From Diphasiastrum complanatum (Eukaryota; Streptophyta; Lycopodiopsida; Lycopodiales; Lycopodiaceae), in contig CM055109.1 of NCBI GenBank assembly GCA_029204225.1, forward strand, positions 35,660,496 through 35,724,495: a stretch of DNA of 64,000 nt. Reading direction: 5' to 3'. Of this stretch, positions 54,410 to 64,000 are shown one piece after another. Positions within the stretch are counted from its first letter, which is position 1; the number at the start of each line of letters is the position of its first letter. Below the pieces are notes generated by a model. It had not been told where the DNA came from and did no database searches. It saw only the letters and a list, made by a program, of their open reading frames with translations. Made by a program: the position numbers and the translations under genes.

Positions 54410-55587
54410 CTAACTGCTCACCAAAAGAGAGTCAATGTTTTTAGGCAAATCAAAAAGTAGTCCAGGAAAAACCTCACAATATAAAAGTTTGTTAATGATC
54501 AGACATAGTTTATCTCGTGAGAAGCCATTGTTTTGAAAGGTATCAACAAGAGTACGTACTTCCATAAGAAAAGTTTCTTGCTTATTACGACAATACATAA
54601 CAGCTATCATTTGTGATATAATGACCTTATATGAGTTAAACACAGGTCTAATTGAGGCAAGGTGTATATATTGCAAAAAGCGAAAAGGAAGGTCTCTCCT
54701 TTTATCATTTTTGGACAACTGGTAATTGGGTTAAAGGAAATTGTAATATTCAGAAAGTTCACCAAATTACATGTGTTGTCGTTTCCGTCTGTCTCAAGGT
54801 ATTCCAAGGGATAGATCCAGAAAGGATTGTCAGGTGTTCTTGGTTGAGTCTTGTCTAGGAAACGTCCAACCGTATGATTATTGATAAAGCATATGTCATC
54901 GATGTATCTAAACGAATATTTGAAGTCGTTCATAAATTTAATTTGTCCTAATCTTGCAAGTCTCTTAATAAAATGCATTTCAAAAAAAGAAAGGCACCAG
55001 TCACAACATGAAAAACCCATTGGTATTTCTTGGACCTGTCGTCAGGTATGATCCCCAAGTCTGATAATGCAATTGTCTATCAAAAAGGAATTCCATATGC
55101 ATAAGGTGTTCTTGTCTATAGTATTCCATTCATATAAACCCACATTCTTTGAAGCCCATTTAAAATCATTGGTTCTAGATATACGTTTGTATTTGAGTAA
55201 TTTAATTTTGGCAATCTTAATTGTCGAACAAATCATTTTAGTCATAATAGTTTTCAAACCGTCAATCTTGTTCAAAGGAATATTTTCGTAACATTTGGAG
55301 ATATCAGATGCTTTCATGGCATAAATGAGCTTGGGTAGATTAAGATAAAAATCGATCGATGAATTACATTGCCATAGTAAGGATGTGTCCCCATTTAGGA
55401 CGCTCTTGTATGTTTTTGCCTTAAGGCCTACACCTTTCATAATGAAAGAGAACATCATGAAGAAACAAAACGTTTCTATTACCAAACCTATGCTAGCTTT
55501 CAGCCCTCTGCCTAACAAAATGTTTGCGAACGAGAAAGTCAAAGACATGAAGTAGAAATGTTTGCAAAAACCTTGACGAAAAGACAT
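54410..55587 (-). pseudogene. Penelope-like (YIDD) reverse transcriptase, broken
   Basis: Three minus-strand frames form one RT. 55587-55042 contains KASDISKCYENIPLNK (motif A, at about 55273-55305), parallel to the DVVSLFTNVPL motif of Penelope-like elements. After a TGA, 55020-54607 carries RQVQEIPMGFSCC (motif B', GIPMG type), FIKRLARLGQ, FRYIDDICFINN (motif C YIDD at 54895-54906), PRTPDNPFWIYPLEYLE and LVNFLNITISF. After a frameshift, 54718-54410 gives PFRFLQYIHLASIRPVFNSY and LVDTFQNNGFSRDKL (thumb-like). No copia or Ty3 motifs, and no GIY-YIG endonuclease on the C-terminal side before the GA tract. The lesions are a stop, a frameshift and a damaged motif B'. Assignment to the Penelope-like/telomerase-related clade is by motif pattern; another YIDD RT lineage is possible. 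Confidence 0.65.
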
Positions 55588-55749
55588 GAATGAGAAAAAT
55601 TCACGAGAGAGAATGTTTTTTCTCGATACAAGGGAGAAAGTCAGACGACGTGAAAGTCAAGCGATGCGACACGAAAATAGTCACGACACCTTTTTTGCCC
55701 TCACGCTCCAAAAAGGACCAGCAAGATCATGCAACTACCTAGAAGTATA

Positions 55750-56419
55750 GATATCTGATCTGATAGCATGATGTCAGCAGATACACTCTAGGTCGTGGCT
55801 AATCTGCCACTCTTGTAATTCCTGAATAGTTGTAGATGCTTAATTACTCTAATCTAGGAGTTACACGACACTATTATATACTCTCTAGATGATACTTGAT
55901 ACAATACAGATAGATGAAGTAGTCTGATGCTAGTGAGCAAGAAGATGAAAATACAGAACAGAAGTCCGCCTGCGTGCGAGACAAGTTTCTGTGAGCAAGA
56001 TCCATAGTGATCCAACAAGTCCGCTAGTAAGCGAGACATTACTCATGGGAGAACTGTATTTCTCTCACGCCAACGCACTGTGTGGATCTGCATGCAGTGC
56101 TTGAAGAATAAAAAAATCAATAGATGATTTTTGTAGCCATTGTGCACATGTCACTCTTTTCATGTATGATCTTGAATACAAATCAGTCCGCTATTATTCA
56201 TGTGTCTGATTCACTCTTGTTCATTTAATTCCGCACATTGTTTGAATCTTTGTTGAATGCTGCATTGATCTATTATCGTAGATCAGCAATGCCTGACTAC
56301 ATTCTGGAAGACTGTAGGAACAATTCAGCTAACAGTGACCAGTGATCAGATCCGAACTCCATCCGAATTGTTTGCTTTCACGATTCTTTCGTGACTGCGA
56401 CGACTATTACCGTCATCAG
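55750..56419 (+). mobile_element. Probable LTR of plus-strand copia element G
   Basis: Ends CCGTCATCA(G) next to TGGTATCAGATC at 56420. A TATA-like ATTATATAC lies at about 55873. The left edge is uncertain (TGATAGCATG near 55760 is one candidate). No second copy seen. Confidence 0.45.
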
Positions 56420-56431
56420 TGGTATCAGATC
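56420..56431 (+). promoter_or_regulatory. Primer-binding site, copia G
   Basis: TGGTATCAGATC, ten-base match to the initiator-Met tRNA complement, about 115 bp before gag. Confidence 0.7.
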
Positions 56432-56535
56432 TTGCCTACTTTTTCATAATCTGATGTAGCCAAGAAAGCTATCAGATCCAGGAGGCCAAGCATTCAAACG
56501 AACAACCATCAACAAGAGAAGAGACTTCAGAAGCA

Positions 56536-58487
56536 ATGGCTTCAATCAACAACATACATAGAAAGATCTGTGCAGTTCTTGATTCTTCAGGATCTAACTT
56601 TCTAGCCTGGAAAGTTAAGACATCATTGATACTCAAGAGTGAAGGTTTATTCCCCTAGGTGGATGGCACAGAGGAGATGCCTACAACATCAGGCAAAGAG
56701 CTACGCGAGTGGAGGGAGAAAAATGACAAGGCAGTAGCCTTGCTATCTTCATCCATCGAAGATAGTCTCACGCTTCACCTGGCTACACTCTCCAAAGCTA
56801 AGGAGATGTGGGATGCATTGCTCACGAGATTTCAAACAAAATCAAGAAGTCAAATAATGATGCTGAAAGATCAATAGACAAATCTACAGTGGGATGGGAA
56901 AGACCTCACTTCTTTTGTAAGGAAAATGAAGGATCTATTTCTATCACTGCATAACTCAGGAGCAGAGAATGCAGTGTCAGCTGAGAAGCAGCTCACTTAC
57001 CTGTTGAGAGCCTTACCCAGATCTTTCCAGACAACCAGAACCTTGCTCGCGAAAGATCCTACAATGACCCTCGAAAAGACAATTGTCGAGATTTGGGAGT
57101 CGAGACGAGAGAACACCTTGATCACAAGGATGGTTCTGACCAGGCCCTCTACGACAATAAAGAAAAATCCAAGAAGAAATTTAAGCCTAAGAGGGAGTCA
57201 AATCAAAGACATGATTGTGATCAGCAAGCAGAGGGGACTAGCAAAGGCAACTGGAAGAGCAAAGGAAGGTCGAAACAACAAGGTGGAGAAAAGAAGACTT
57301 GCATGAGATGTAGAAGAGACGGGCACACGATTGATACATGCTGGCTCAATCCAAAGCTTGAGAGTATCCACTGCCACAAGAAGGGTCATGCAGCCATCCA
57401 TTGTCGCCTAAACCCAAGGAACAAATCAGCACAGAACAGACATGAGAACAATAATAATTCATCCTATGTCGAGGAGTCTAAGAGCTCAAAAATGGGCAAA
57501 GAAAGACCGAACAGAAATTGTTCGACCGACTACATTTGTGAAGACATGTGTGCAGCGTCAACATCTGACACACATGAGGTGATCTTAGATTCAGGAGCCA
57601 CATCGCACTTCGTGACATCAAGACGAATAATGTCTGATTTCAGAAGTATTGATCCTTCAAGATTCATAGTTCTTGGAGATGGATCCAAACATCAAGTGAA
57701 TGGTATTGGTTCACTGTGGCTCAACACCAATGGTAGAGACAGATGGCTCGAAGACATCCTGTTTGTGCCTACACTGCAACAAGACTTGCTTTTTGTGACA
57801 AGAATAGCAGATGCAAGGATGCGTGTGATATTTTCTGGCGAATCATGCAACGTGGTTGGTGCCAATACCAGTACCCTGATCACTCAAGGTAGAAGAAAAG
57901 GTAATCTATATCACCTGAAGGTACGCCTACCTATAGATCAGGTGCATCAGACTCATGATGACTCGCTAGACCCTCTGTGGCGCAGGAGACTATGCCACAT
58001 GAACTCAATGGCACTTTACCAAGCAAGCCATCATGGAGCAATAACAGGGGTCAGCATAAAGAATGCAACCAGTTCGATCACCTGTGATGCATGTTTGAAG
58101 GGTAAGATGTCGCGCACTCCATTCATCAAAGACTCTTACAGAGCGACCAAAATTTTGGAGTTAGTGCATTCTGACATCTGTGGGCCTTTCAATGTGATCT
58201 CAGTAGGAGGCTCAAAATATTATATAACCTTCATTGATATTATAGTAAGTTTGCCAGAGTGTACTTTATTCAGAATAAATCTGAAGCACTCAATAAATTC
58301 ACAGAGTATGTGAATTGGACAGAGAGATGTACAGGCAACAATGTGAAGCAGATCAGGATAAATCGAGGTGGCGAATACATCTCGAATCGCTTCACTGACT
58401 TCTGCAATGATCGTGGTATCATTCACAGAAGGACTGCAACCTACACACCGTAGCACAACGATGTTGCAGAAAGAAAGAATAGGACCC
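56536..58487 (+). pseudogene. Copia G gag-protease-integrase, interrupted by E4
   Basis: Gag starts MASINNIHRKICAVL (56536), has a stop after SEGLFP and another after MMLKDQ, then is open (LTSFVRKMKDLFLSL, EKQLTYLLRALPRSF). Frame 57093-58313 carries a knuckle CMRCRRDGHTIDTC and a second, half-knuckle HCHKKGHAAIHC, protease VILDSGATSHFVTS with DSGA intact, and integrase (LCHMNSMALY ... CDACLKGKMSRTPF, VHSDICGPF). After a frameshift come NRGGEYISNRFTDF and DVAERKNRTL. It is cut at 58487 by the LTR of E4. RT and RNase H are not seen. Confidence 0.8.
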
Positions 58488-59201
58488 TGTGAAGATTAGA
58501 AAAAATATTATCTTCCTATCTTGAGTTTTGGGGCCATATCCATGGCTATTTCCATTGTAATCTATGTGAATTGAGCACATAACCTTCTAGAATAGGTCAA
58601 GTTTGAGTTAGGTAGATTCAAATTTGATGACATGCAAAAGTTTAGATAGCATGCAAGGTCTTTCTGTATGCATGCAAGCCACATGCAATCAGTGCATGCA
58701 ACATGCAAAGTGGTTTCTGTGACCTACACATGTCTAGGCAGTTTTATGAGTTGACATGCAGTACATGCAATATCCATGCATGCAGTTACACATGTGGATC
58801 CCTGGTAGGTGAGGTAACTTAGCTAATTGGACTTTCCATGCAACTCCACTATAGAAATTCGAGTCTCTTTCATGTAGGAAAATCTTGGCATATTTAGCCA
58901 TATTGTGAATAATGAGATTTTGGTGTTTTGGACTCATTCTCTCTCTACTCGAGTGTTTCATCGTTGATTTTCTCTCTCTACCTGAGAGCAGCTTTTTTTT
59001 TCCATACTGAGCACTTAGAATTATTTTTGACATTCAATTCTCATAGTAAGAAGTTAGAATTTTTAGTTAGATGTATGCCATTATGCTCTTGCCATAAATT
59101 TTTCAAGTAAACTATTCTTTGATCAATCTTGTGCAATCACAACATCTCAGTAAGATCCTGTAGGTTGTGTGGTGAAGTTCACATGTGCTAAGAACTTCAC
59201 A
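58488..59201 (+). mobile_element. E4 5' LTR (714 bp)
   Basis: Starts TGTGAAGATTAG inside the integrase of copia G and ends AGAACTTCACA directly before TGGTATTAGAGC. It carries ten CATGCA boxes between 58631 and 58842. The 3' LTR is not found in the window. Confidence 0.8.
58631..58842 (+). promoter_or_regulatory. RY-motif (CATGCA) cluster in E4 LTR
   Basis: Ten plus-strand CATGCA hexamers starting at 58631, 58650, 58671, 58682, 58695, 58702, 58755, 58764, 58775/58779 (overlapping) and 58837. In 212 bp this is far above random expectation. It lies in the U3 part of the LTR. Confidence 0.65.
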
Positions 59202-59213
59202 TGGTATTAGAGC
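59202..59213 (+). promoter_or_regulatory. E4 primer-binding site
   Basis: TGGTATTAGAGC, one mismatch to the initiator-Met tRNA complement, next to the LTR. Confidence 0.8.
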
Positions 59214-59979
59214 TTCATGCTTTGAAGAGGTGAGGGTGTATACATCAGAACAACAGTCCTTTTGCTTGCAAGGATTCGGATTTGGGAGAGGAATCCAAAC
59301 TTGTTGAGAAACAAGCCATCTGTGGATCATAAGTGGATCAAAATGAGCCTGATATGCTCCAGCAGAGCCCTGTACGGACAAAGAGCTCACATGTGTGAAT
59401 TCAGCCCTCGTTAATTGAGTGCTACTTCTCAAGAATTGATCCAAATTTGATGTTCTATAGCTTGTTGGATAGGTATTGAAAAGTCATTTATGTTGCTCAA
59501 GTTTCTAAATCAATTTGATTTGTTTTTAGAAGAATTTTAGGCAATCAGAGAGTTTGAGAGAGTACTCAAGTTGTGGGATATGCCAAAGTGAGCACACATC
59601 AGTTTTTTTCACCAATTTCATCAATTTTCACTGTCAAGCAAGTAGAATTGGATAGAAATGAGTATTCTAAGGTCTTAGACTTTTCATTTTACACAAATTA
59701 CTGTGTTTGAGTTGAAAGTAAGTTCCTAGAGAGTTTTTCAGTTCTTTGAAACTCGTGGGAGAGAGAGACTTCTTACTTGCATGTGCGTCATTTTTTGTGA
59801 TTGAAGCAAGATCCAAATTCAAGATAGATTGATTTTCTGTGTTGAGAGTTTGTTCAGACAATTAGTTGCTAGATTTCATAGATTGGCTCAGCATCATCAG
59901 TGTTAGATCCTAGGTTGAGATAGCAAGCAACATCTTTCAACTCCATCTTTGTCATTACTAGAATTTCTCATAGAGAAGA

Positions 59980-60354
59980 TGTCTTCATCTGGTTCACATA
60001 TCTTGGAGCACAGTGAGAGATTAACATCTTCCAATTATGCAGTGTGGAAGATTAGAATGGAATCATTAGGATGTAATGGACATTGTGAGTGGAGCTGAAG
60101 AAGAACCTGCAACACCTAATAAAGCTGCAACATTTCACAAAAGAACCAGAATTGCCCTTCATTTTATAAAAATGAATGTAACTAATGAAGTGTTAAGAGA
60201 GATCAGTACATGCACCACTGGCAAGGAAGCTTGGGATACTCTAAAGATAATCTATGAAATCAAGAATACTTCTAGATTGCTTACACTTAAAAACCAAATC
60301 TTTCTAAGTTATCAGAGAGTAGATGAGAGTGCTTCATCATTAGAGGAGTTCTAA
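59980..60354 (+). pseudogene. E4 gag N-terminal fragment
   Basis: ATG at 59980 reads MSSSGSHILEHSERL, NYAVWKIRMESLG then a stop and frameshift. The frame 60076-60354 continues MDIVSGAEEEPATPN, HFIKMNVTNEVLREI, AWDTLKIIYEIKNTSRLL, ending at a stop where similarity ceases. Gag resembles E1, E2 and O1. The remainder of the element is deleted or outside similarity. Confidence 0.75.
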
Positions 60355-60359
60355 ATCCA

Positions 60360-61070
60360 AAAAAGACCAAATCTCCTAGTTTATGATTTCGAGAGGGTAA
60401 TCGTCACCTTTTCTTTTGCCATCTTATATTTGATCATAACGATGGCTCTCTGACAACTAATTTTTTTTTAAGAATCGGTAATAATATTTAAAGATGTCAA
60501 ATATTGTACGAAGCTCACTCGATGTTCTTTGAAGGAATGTTTTTTTATTTTATATTTTTGAAAACAACCACTTTCCAATTAAAGGTTGATTTTAGATTCA
60601 TATTTGAGTCACGTTGATATGGTTCTTAATTTCTGTGAATGAATTTTCAAAATTCACCTCCTTAAATAGCACACAAAGATGCAAAGTAGAATCCATGTGT
60701 GTGAATCAGTTGAATAGTTCGTGCTTTGAAAAGCAAGCATCGACTTTGTACAAGATGGCCTCAACTGTTTGCATGCTCACCTTTATAAACTCAATCACAA
60801 TGTTCAAAGAGCAACCTGAAATGGAATGCCCATTAAGACAACAACAACATCCAACAAGGCCCAAAAAATATCAAAGGTGGTAGGATGTACCCAAATACTT
60901 GTATTTTTCTTTTTTTGTTTTTCATCAATCTTTGCTTTCCTATCTTGTTAATTAACTATCTACATGGGTGTGCTAGTTTAGCTAATTCATTGTATCTCAA
61001 TTGATAAATGGCAATCATGGAACATCAACGTGCGCAAATTCCGTGCAATGTTAAATTGTGCACAATTTTA
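60360..61070. other. No recognisable gene
   Basis: AT-rich with T runs. A short plus frame (60614-60883) has no motif I recognise. Confidence 0.4.
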
Positions 61071-61072
61071 TT

Positions 61073-61765
61073 TCAGATGATAGGATCATCTGTGTAGCCT
61101 TCGAGAGTATTGGCAGATTGGTTGCCTCCATAATAGATGTTGAGATGTTTGGTTGCTTGGATGTACTTCATGACTTTCGTGAGCACTTTCCAATGGGTTA
61201 GTCCAGGATTTGATAGGAACTGGTTGAGTGAACTGATCGAGTATGCAAGGTATGGTCGCATGTAGATCATCACATATATTAGTGAGTCGATGATGGAGTG
61301 AAATAGATATTGCTTTATTTCCTCCTTTTCTGCCTCAGTTTGAAGAGACTGTTCTTTTGACAGCTTCAGTCCACGATCAAGCAAAAAGTGACTCGATTTG
61401 TAGTTGGCCATTCCATACTTTTTCAGCACGTTGGTGAGATATCTCTGCTGACTGATGAAATTCAATCTGCTGGGTCGAATTTGAAATTTTTTGATTTCGA
61501 GACAATAATGGGCTGGACCCATATCAGTCATTTTGTACTCCTAGGTCAGCATGCATTCCGTATCCTTCATTAGATTCAGATTGTTACCGAATAATAATGT
61601 ATCATCTACATAGAGATGATGATGAAGAAATCCGATACTGACTTCAAATAAACATTCGATTCTGTCGAGTTTGGAATAAAACCATTCTCGATTGATCTTT
61701 TGGAACCAGGGCCATAGAGAGCCTTTTGAATTTTGCATACAAGGTGCTGCTGCTTACCCTTTAGG
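61073..61765 (-). pseudogene. Copia RT palm to RNase H start, fused to gag
   Basis: Minus strand: CMQNSKGSLWPWFQK and, in another frame, IQKALYGPGSKRS, then LYVDDTLLFGNNLNL (YVDD), MTDMGPAHYCLEIKK, LNFISQQRYLTNVLKKYGM, LFHSIIDSLIYVMIY, LTHWKVLTKVMKYIQ. It ends early in RNase H at 61073. Upstream it is joined to gag at about 61765 without protease, integrase or RT fingers. Confidence 0.75.
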
Positions 61766-62163
61766 TTGCAAGAGATTCTTAAATTAGTTAATGTGATTCT
61801 GAAGAGAATCACCATTTGACTCTTGAGTGTGGAGAATTTCCTTCGTAGGTGTAACTTGGTAGTTAGGTCTCTCACATCATATAGTGAGCTCAGGATGTCC
61901 CAAACTTCTTTTGAAGTTTTGGCTTCAGCTATGTGTCCAATCTGCATATCTGATATATTGAGGATAATAAACGTGAAAGCTTTACCATCTTCGATTTTCA
62001 CTTTGAGTCTTCTGTGTCGTCTTTAGGTTTCACTTCAATACCTGTAACAACATCCCACAACTCATTGGAAATTTTAGCAAGGTCTTCATCTTAAATTTCC
62101 ATAAATGATAATTGGACCCATTTAGCTTGTCTGCAATAAGACCCGCTTTACTTTGAGAATCCA
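61766..62163 (-). pseudogene. Copia gag N-terminal half of a gag-RT deletion derivative
   Basis: Starts at 62163 with MDSQSKAGLIADKLNG (NYHLWKFKMKTLL) and continues through shifted frames: FTFIILNISDMQIGHIAEA, SKEVWDILSSLYDVRDL, TKLHLRRKF and NGDSLQNHIN. Similarity then switches to RT palm. Same family as fragment A, 4412 and 52911. Confidence 0.75.
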
Positions 62164-62229
62164 TATGGAATTTAGTCTGTCAATTGTATCAATGACGCTA
62201 AGATGTAGTGATGCCAACAATAGGAAATC

Positions 62230-62500
62230 AATTCTCTGATACTGAAAAAAATGATATGAATTGAAAAATATAATATCAATTTGATATCACGAAAGATAAC
62301 AAGTATTAGAGCTATGCGCTCTGATATCGTGATAGTATTAGGCCCTGTTAGAGATCACAAGTCTGATATCATGATGGTTCAGATAAAGTGAGTAGTAATA
62401 ACTATTCTGATATCGTGATCTAGCATTGATACTATGATGGATCAATCTGATAAAAGATTAGAAATATTCTGATACCAGATTAGAATGCTCTAATACCATG
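62230..62500 (-). repeat. Array of primer-binding-site-like words
   Basis: Between gag and LTR, CTGATATC/CTGATACC words on the plus strand recur at about 62235, 62320, 62363, 62406, 62468 and 62489 (CTCTAATACC). The minus-strand reading is GGTATCAG or GATATCAG, the core of TGGTATCAGAGC. Only the last abuts the LTR. Confidence 0.55.
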
Positions 62501-64000
62501 TCGGAAATAGGTGAGTAATGGATAGCGGAAATTTCCTACTTCCAATGCATGACTATGCCTATCAATATTGAACAAAATAGTAGTGATGGAAATCATGTTC
62601 AATCTTTAGTAACTAACTTTGAAATCGCTAGAAACTAAGTGATTATGTAGCCAAACATAAAGCATTGAATTCTTAAACAATTTCTATCAGTTACAAAACA
62701 TTACAAAGATGCATACATTCTAACACATATGGAATGCAATAAGAAGCTTGATTGATTCAGTAAGAAAACAAATCAGATACAAATAAGCGCAAGTAATAGC
62801 AGATTGAAATTGCGCATTCTAACCTATCTCTGAGTAACTAAGAATAAGTATGAAATAAGCAACTTTGCTAATAAGCAGTAGCACAATAGCAACTCTAAAA
62901 TAAACTCTAAAGACTGAGCTAGAATGCTCAAGAGAGTTCAAGCTTGAAAGCTTGATAGAGAGCTAACTACAATACTTTCTAGTTGTGAACGATCTGCTTG
63001 ATAAGAGTGGCAGGAAGCGTCGTCTAATAACACTCAACTCCTTCACAATTCACAACATAAGAATGAGATGTATGAACAGTTGATTTATACTAAGTAACTA
63101 GGTCATCAAATACGATTGCTAGTTGGTTGGAGTCTGCTGGCATTCATTCAGTTTCTTCTTAGAAATTAATTGTTGATAAGCGGTGTCAATCGCCATAAAC
63201 AGTTTGTCTGCATACATGAGCGAAACTGTCACTCTGCAGAAATGAGCATAAACTGCCGTCAGGGAAAAGTGAAAATGCTGAAGTGAGAGAGAGGCGAAAA
63301 ATGCGAAGGTCTTCAGTAAAGTCATTTCCTTAATTTTAGGGGACTTTAAAAATGCGAAAAATGCGACACTGCATTTTTACTTGAGATTTCTGACAAGCAA
63401 AAAATGCAAAAAAGACGACACTGTTGTCAAACTCCGTGTATTATGTAGACTGTGTAAAAGCACTTGTAATTCTACAAATTGTGTAAAACATGGAAAAATC
63501 CGCAGAACTGAATAAATAGTTAAATGAAGATTAAAAATTGATTAGTTGATTAGTAGGAAGAAGAATAATCCAACAGCTTAGATGATATTGAATTAGTAGA
63601 GGACTGATAGAAACAGAACTCTGATATTAGATTGTGATGACTGGCAACGGAAGCTTGAGCGCAGGTGTGTGTAGGATCGGAAGCGCCACAGTTAGCAGTA
63701 GAAATGTTCAAGATGAAGGAATAAGATAGCGCGCAAATGAAAAATACAGTAGTGAGACATAAATTGCACTCTGATAAAATATCAACAATGAGTACAATGT
63801 TTTGAAGTAATAACTTCAGTTTGTTTGTTGAGCGTGTGATAGCACTGTCTACTCAAAATTCTGATCTGTTATGTATATGCATATTGTTGGTTGATCGTAA
63901 AGATTAATATATGTATATATACATATATTACAAGTATCTTCTACTTGCCAAAAAATATCTTACAAGCATTAAATGCTATGATCTGCTATATTTATTACAA
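62501..64000 (-). mobile_element. LTR region of minus-strand copia (family F), running to window end
   Basis: Plus strand TGTCGGAAATAGG next to GCTCTAATACCA at 62488-62499 marks the LTR edge. 62560-62670 matches 53195-53330 of the other family F copy. AAAAATGCG/GACACTG words near 63340-63430 resemble those in LTR D. No coding frame is supported. The outer edge is not located and may be outside the window. Confidence 0.45.

Overview
The window is a nuclear, repeat-dense stretch of a land-plant genome. Almost everything recognisable is transposable-element DNA, and I found no intact host gene, tRNA, rRNA or CRISPR array. The plant assignment rests on many Ty1/copia pol genes, primer-binding sites of the TGGTATCAGAGC type (complementary to plant initiator-Met tRNA), plant-type TATA boxes and CATGCA (RY) motifs in the LTRs, and a CACTA-type transposon end. 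I cannot name the species. The abundance of copia elements and a Penelope-like reverse transcriptase would suit a large-genome lineage, but that is inference.

Layout. 1-3391: decayed plus-strand copia element, cut by a second LTR (3392-4240) whose gag is split into two convergent halves (4412-5236). 5250-10600: AT-rich sequence with nothing I can identify. 10606-13940: a CT microsatellite followed by LTR, RNase H, Ty3 integrase and gag/protease fragments. 14583-14961: a probable CACTA transposon end. 14993-25429: an old, internally deleted copia element (O1) that carries inside its gag/protease junction a recent copia insertion (E1, 17306-23826, LTRs differing at two of 654 positions, TSD TGGAG). 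25433-28500: a rearranged minus-strand copia element. 28740-29654: an unrecognised decayed reading frame.

30105-42589: a minus-strand copia remnant (O2), itself in a Ty3 RT fragment, was hit twice. E2 (30508-36368, minus strand, two LTRs that look identical, TSD AAGGC, one intact 1316-codon gag-pol) lies in its LTR. E3 (36957-42140, plus strand, TSD ACATG, decayed) lies in its RNase H. 42657-53066: a mosaic of copia and Ty3 fragments in both orientations, with a 180-bp GA tract. 53067-55590: an LTR, another GA tract and a broken Penelope-like (YIDD) reverse transcriptase. 55750-60354: a plus-strand copia pseudogene interrupted by the LTR and gag of another element (E4), whose LTR has ten CATGCA boxes. 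61073-64000: a minus-strand gag-RT deletion derivative with its LTR.

How the parts work together. E2 is the only element with every copia enzyme apparently intact, so it could supply activities in trans. E1 shares its gag/protease/integrase type, polypurine tract and LTR tips, yet its RT palm and RNase H are replaced by an unrelated open frame. Its near-identical LTRs therefore suggest mobilisation by an E2-like partner. Several LTR families share a palindromic TTCACACGTGTGAA box, and two carry RY clusters, pointing to shared or convergent promoter logic.
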